DNA of 64,000 nucleotides from an uncultured Corynebacterium sp. GTDB lineage: Bacteria > Actinomycetota > Actinomycetes > Mycobacteriales > Mycobacteriaceae. The stretch covers positions 1 through 64,000 of the forward strand of contig CAMIPB010000008.1 of NCBI GenBank assembly GCA_946223355.1, read 5' to 3'. Position 1 is the stretch's first letter. Each line of letters begins with the position of its first letter. The notes under the pieces were generated by a model. It was not told the origin of the DNA. It was given only the letters and a program-made list of their open reading frames with translations, and did no database searches. Shown here in pieces: positions 61,173 to 64,000 of this stretch. The position numbers and the translations under genes are program-made.

Positions 61173-62157
61173 CGGACATCACCAAAGACTCAAATGGGAC
61201 GAAACCGGTTCTTCCCGCCAATGGACCGTTGGTAAGTTTTACCCTCACTCTTTCTCCTCGTTCGAGAGTTCCGGGCCATTTCAACACTTGCGCCTGCGTC
61301 CCAGGAATTACCTCTGCAAACTTTTTCCCGCTCGGGTCTTTTATAGTAACCGGTTCATTCGAAGAAATAGTCACATTGTCTTTTTGGTTTGCTAGACTCC
61401 TCACAATTTCTTCATACCTTTCCGTCTGCTTGAATTCACTTAGAACGGTATTAAATTCTTCAATAAAGTTTGCCGAACTCGAGTTCTTTCGCATTAGAAA
61501 ATGAACGTGATCCGACGACGAAAGCGCAGGGTTTGCGCCTTTAAGGAAATCAAACTGTGAAGCGTCTCCTTCGAATTGAACGCTTCCGAGCGTCGACTCT
61601 CCGACAAGCTCGGACTCGGCGAGAAAATCAATTTCTCCTTCAGCCAGAGCCTCAAATCCCTTGATGGTTGAGGAAAAAGTCATGAACTCTGCACCAGAAT
61701 TATCCAGTTCTTGCCAGTAGTCATATCCTGCTATCTTGCCAATCTTATATCCGGAAAAATCTCCTGTTTTGATCTTGGAAGGGACCTTGACTCCACTTCG
61801 GTGAAACAGAACATATCTAAATTCAACCAGGGGATCCGAATAAACATATTTTTCTAATCGATCTTCAGACTTGACCATTGGGAAAACAGCAAAAGAACTT
61901 CCGTTCTCGACCTTCTCTAGTCCACTTTCCCAACTAGAAAACACGACTTGGCTCTTGAAACCTTTTCGATCAAGCACTGCACTGACCATCTCACCAACTG
62001 GACCACCTTTGTCTTGAGAGGGATCGACGTACGGGGCCCAATCTGAAGTGACAATTTCAACTGTCTTATATGCCTTTGGTGGTTCGAGTCTCAAAAGCAA
62101 TACCGAACCTAGAAGCGAGCAAATGCATAACAGCACCAAAACAGTTCTGGAAAGCAT
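61165..62157 (-). CDS. solute-binding protein (family 3) with C-terminal SH3-like domain
   Basis: About 330 residues from ATG 62157 (AAAGG upstream; a GTG at 62187 is longer). An N-terminal signal anchor (TVLVLLCICSLLGSVLLL) without a lipobox Cys at the usual place is followed by a type 3 extracellular solute-binding domain: VEIVTSDWAPYVDPSQDKGG, SSFAVFPMVKSEDRLEKYVY, KIGKIAGYDYWQEL, FEALAEGEIDFLAE. A C-terminal SH3b-like segment (about 265-330, GERVRVKLTNGPLAGRTGFV) is unusual. No ABC permease or ATPase is near, so it may be a sensor rather than a transporter part. Confidence 0.7.
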   Translation of the reverse strand: MLSRTVLVLLCICSLLGSVLLLRLEPPKAYKTVEIVTSDWAPYVDPSQDKGGPVGEMVSAVLDRKGFKSQVVFSSWESGLEKVENGSSFAVFPMVKSEDRLEKYVYSDPLVEFRYVLFHRSGVKVPSKIKTGDFSGYKIGKIAGYDYWQELDNSGAEFMTFSSTIKGFEALAEGEIDFLAESELVGESTLGSVQFEGDASQFDFLKGANPALSSSDHVHFLMRKNSSSANFIEEFNTVLSEFKQTERYEEIVRSLANQKDNVTISSNEPVTIKDPSGKKFAEVIPGTQAQVLKWPGTLERGERVRVKLTNGPLAGRTGFVPFESLVMSDV

Positions 62158-62236
62158 AATCCGCCTTTTGTTTCTAATTGGAGGCACCCAATGACCCTAG
62201 CATGAAACCCCTCAGCCAACTTCGCTTTGACACCGT

Positions 62237-63139
62237 CTATCCGGAGCCACACTGGTAGATGACTGCGTTGTAGAGATCTCGGTTAGACACCGGCGTCCCT
62301 AGAGCAATTTCTTTGCACGCCTGTTTTAGTTTGGTGCCCTCTGCAACCAACGTTTCAACCCGGGCAACCAACGCATCCATGTCCACAGGTGCATCATCCT
62401 CATTGCCTGCGCCATCTAGGACAACGGTGATCTCGCCTCGCGCATTTCCCTCTTCTGCCCACGCAGCAAGGTCTTCCAATGTGCCGCGCTTTATCTCCTC
62501 ATATGTTTTAGTTAGCTCTCGGCACACTGCTGCCTGACGGCTCCCGCCCAACACCTCCGCCGCGGTTGAAAGAGTATCTGCGATACGGTGCGGTGATTCG
62601 AAGAAGACTACAGCGCGCTTTTCCGTTTGAAATGATTCCAGCCAGCTCTTTTTCGCTCCTGCTTTACGCGGCGCAAACGCATCGAAAATAAAGTGGCCTA
62701 CTCCTAGACCTGACAACGCAAGCGCTGTAGTTACCGCCGAAGGACCAGGCAAGCAAGTAACTGGTACTCCGGCTTCTAGCGCCGCTTCAACCAATACGTG
62801 ACCAGGATCGGAAACAACAGGCATACCAGCATCACTGACAACCAAGACTGTTCCGGTGCGCGCTGCATCCAACAGCCCGGGCAGTCGGGCCTGCTCATTG
62901 TGATCGAAATTAGACACAATCTTTCCCCGAATCTCAACGCCTAGTGCTTGGGCAAGGTTGCGCAAACGTCGGGTATCCTCCGCTGCAATCACGTCTGCCT
63001 GCGCAAGTGCACGCAAAAGTCGCATACTGGCATCACCAATATTTCCTAGCGGCGTGGCAGCAACAACCACTCCCCGCGGTGTTGGCTCATTAAACAACGT
63101 GCCTGATTCCCCAAAATCCCAAGTCATAAATACCAGCAT
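62237..63139 (-). CDS. rsmI: 16S rRNA 2'-O-ribose C1402 methyltransferase
   Basis: 300 residues from ATG 63139; another in-frame ATG at 63127 is possible and neither has a good binding site. The tetrapyrrole-methylase fold of RsmI is clear: GVVVAATPLGNIGDASMRLL, AEDTRRLRNLAQ, VLVVSDAGMPVVSDPGHVLV, CLPGPSAVTTALALSGLG and VFFESPHRI. It methylates C1402 of 16S rRNA. It is divergent from pmt, the normal arrangement, but separated from metG by the inserted cassette. Confidence 0.94.
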   Translation of the reverse strand: MLVFMTWDFGESGTLFNEPTPRGVVVAATPLGNIGDASMRLLRALAQADVIAAEDTRRLRNLAQALGVEIRGKIVSNFDHNEQARLPGLLDAARTGTVLVVSDAGMPVVSDPGHVLVEAALEAGVPVTCLPGPSAVTTALALSGLGVGHFIFDAFAPRKAGAKKSWLESFQTEKRAVVFFESPHRIADTLSTAAEVLGGSRQAAVCRELTKTYEEIKRGTLEDLAAWAEEGNARGEITVVLDGAGNEDDAPVDMDALVARVETLVAEGTKLKQACKEIALGTPVSNRDLYNAVIYQCGSG

Positions 63140-63230
63140 CGCATATGTTGAATAAGCACAGGGCTGCTAGTCTCCTTAAAGAGAGTCAACCTCTATGAAA
63201 TTAGAAAACAGTTAGTCTAAAATTTTGCGA

Positions 63231-64000
63231 GTGAACAATATGTCGACGTCGTCCATCAAGACTGATCAGCTTAGCAAACGAGGAAAGCCACGCAGCGCTG
63301 GCAAACACTCGACGCGTACTTTGCCTAAGCCACCCCGGCCAATTAGGTATACCTGGAGCAAGGCAGACTTTATTTCCACTGCCATCATTGCTGTCCTAGC
63401 ACTGTTTACTCGGTTTATTGGACTTACATCTCCTGTGTCCAGTGGCACCCCTGTTTTTGACGAAAAGCACTACGTTCCGCAGGCCTGGGACATGGTCAAA
63501 AGCTGGGACAACCTACTGATAGGTGGTATCGAATCTAATCCTGGTTACGGGCTGGTCGTGCACCCACCACTAGCAAAACAAATCATTGCTCTATCCGAGC
63601 ACATGTTTGGCTATACACCGATGGGTTGGCGTTTTTTCACTGCATTATTTGGCGTGGGTGTTGTCTTATTGATTATGGACATCGCTCGTCAACTTTCTAA
63701 TTCATGGCAGGTCGCTACGTTCGCAGGATTCATCGCAGTGTGCGATGGTGTCCTCTTAGTCTCTTCCAAGTTCGGGCTACTGGATATCTTCCAAGTCTTT
63801 TTCATTGTGGGTGCAGCGTGGGCACTCGTACGCGACCACAACCAGGTGCGGCTCAGAATGCATAATGCCTTTCTGGGACGAAACAAAGGCTCTAGTCTTG
63901 GTTCCTCGGTTTTCGGGCCACGTATAGGTTTTCGTTGGTGGCGCTTTACCGCCGGTGTCATGCTGGGGCTTGCGCTGAGCGTTAAATGGAACGGTCTTTA
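63231..64000 (+). CDS. pmt: protein O-mannosyltransferase (partial, runs off the window)
   Basis: The frame opens at GTG 63231 or ATG 63240 and stays open to base 64000, giving about 253 residues of a larger protein. After a basic tail of about 45 residues comes the first helix, then the GT39 loop with the catalytic acidic pair in GTPVFDEKHYVPQAWDMVKS, followed by NPGYGLVVHPPLAKQIIALS and several helices (VGVVLLIMDIARQL, VCDGVLLVSSKFGLLDIFQV). It transfers mannose from polyprenyl-phosphomannose to secreted proteins, as C. glutamicum Pmt does. The 3' part lies outside the window. Confidence 0.9.
   Translation, partial: MNNMSTSSIKTDQLSKRGKPRSAGKHSTRTLPKPPRPIRYTWSKADFISTAIIAVLALFTRFIGLTSPVSSGTPVFDEKHYVPQAWDMVKSWDNLLIGGIESNPGYGLVVHPPLAKQIIALSEHMFGYTPMGWRFFTALFGVGVVLLIMDIARQLSNSWQVATFAGFIAVCDGVLLVSSKFGLLDIFQVFFIVGAAWALVRDHNQVRLRMHNAFLGRNKGSSLGSSVFGPRIGFRWWRFTAGVMLGLALSVKWNGL

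Overview
The window is chromosomal DNA of a Corynebacterium, or a very close mycolic-acid actinomycete. Pointers from the sequence: an Rpf2/RpfB-type resuscitation factor with a perfect CRP/GlxR-type palindrome upstream, a protein O-mannosyltransferase, a LysI-type transporter beside nadA-nadC, an MMPL transporter, a GapB-type GAPDH with an N-terminal extension, and the order ABC-F / ispE / ksgA / rpf / tatD / metG / rsmI / pmt. The order ppx, DUF501, divIC, eno, transglycosylase, porin-like, mazG, lysI also fits what I recall of C. glutamicum. No species call is possible from sequence alone.

Layout. 1-445 is non-coding and holds two copies of a palindromic repeat, short direct repeats and a strong terminator. 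446-7405 holds a Bax-inhibitor-like protein, tRNA-Leu, ppx2, DUF501, divIC, eno, a lytic transglycosylase, a small secreted porin-like protein and mazG. 7494-10911 is lysI-nadA-nadC. 10944-15265 is a TetR gene coupled to mfd. A tRNA-Gln follows, then a divergent multicopper oxidase / MFS pair around a palindrome. 18614-22799 is glmU, prs, an alkylation-repair-like gene and rplY.

22870-27345 is the most disturbed part. It holds a third copy of the palindromic repeat, an IS110-family element with a structured non-coding left end (candidate bridge RNA), and then about 2.2 kb of clearly higher-GC DNA. That DNA carries a SURF1 3' fragment, an intact CDF metal exporter and a 5'-truncated DinB-like gene. 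It runs straight into the 3' half of a DUF559 nuclease gene.

The backbone resumes at 27415 with pth, an FAH-family hydrolase, a PepSY lipoprotein, gapB, a nitronate-monooxygenase-like gene, a second pth, an FMN reductase, prfC, echA, a patatin and a six-helix membrane protein. 37532-40458 is an MMPL transporter translationally coupled to its TetR. 40582-44320 is a three-gene cluster of an SqdB-like UDP-sulfoquinovose synthase, an SqdX-like glycosyltransferase and an unknown protein: a possible sulfolipid pathway. 44430-49876 is an accessory metabolic stretch: a flavin monooxygenase, a DUF1648 membrane protein, a 3-hydroxyisobutyryl-CoA hydrolase, a tandem-duplicated TetR protein, an ABM monooxygenase and a secreted protein. 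49966-58636 is housekeeping (ABC-F, ispE, ksgA, rpfB, tatD, a GNAT enzyme, metG). Between metG and rsmI sits a three-gene insertion: a solute-binding/SH3 protein, an unrecognised two-helix membrane protein and an MFS protein. The window ends inside pmt.

The strongest candidates for something undescribed are the sqdB-sqdX-unknown cluster, the three-gene cassette between rsmI and metG, the tandem TetR fusion with a palindrome just upstream, and the IS110 bridge-RNA region.
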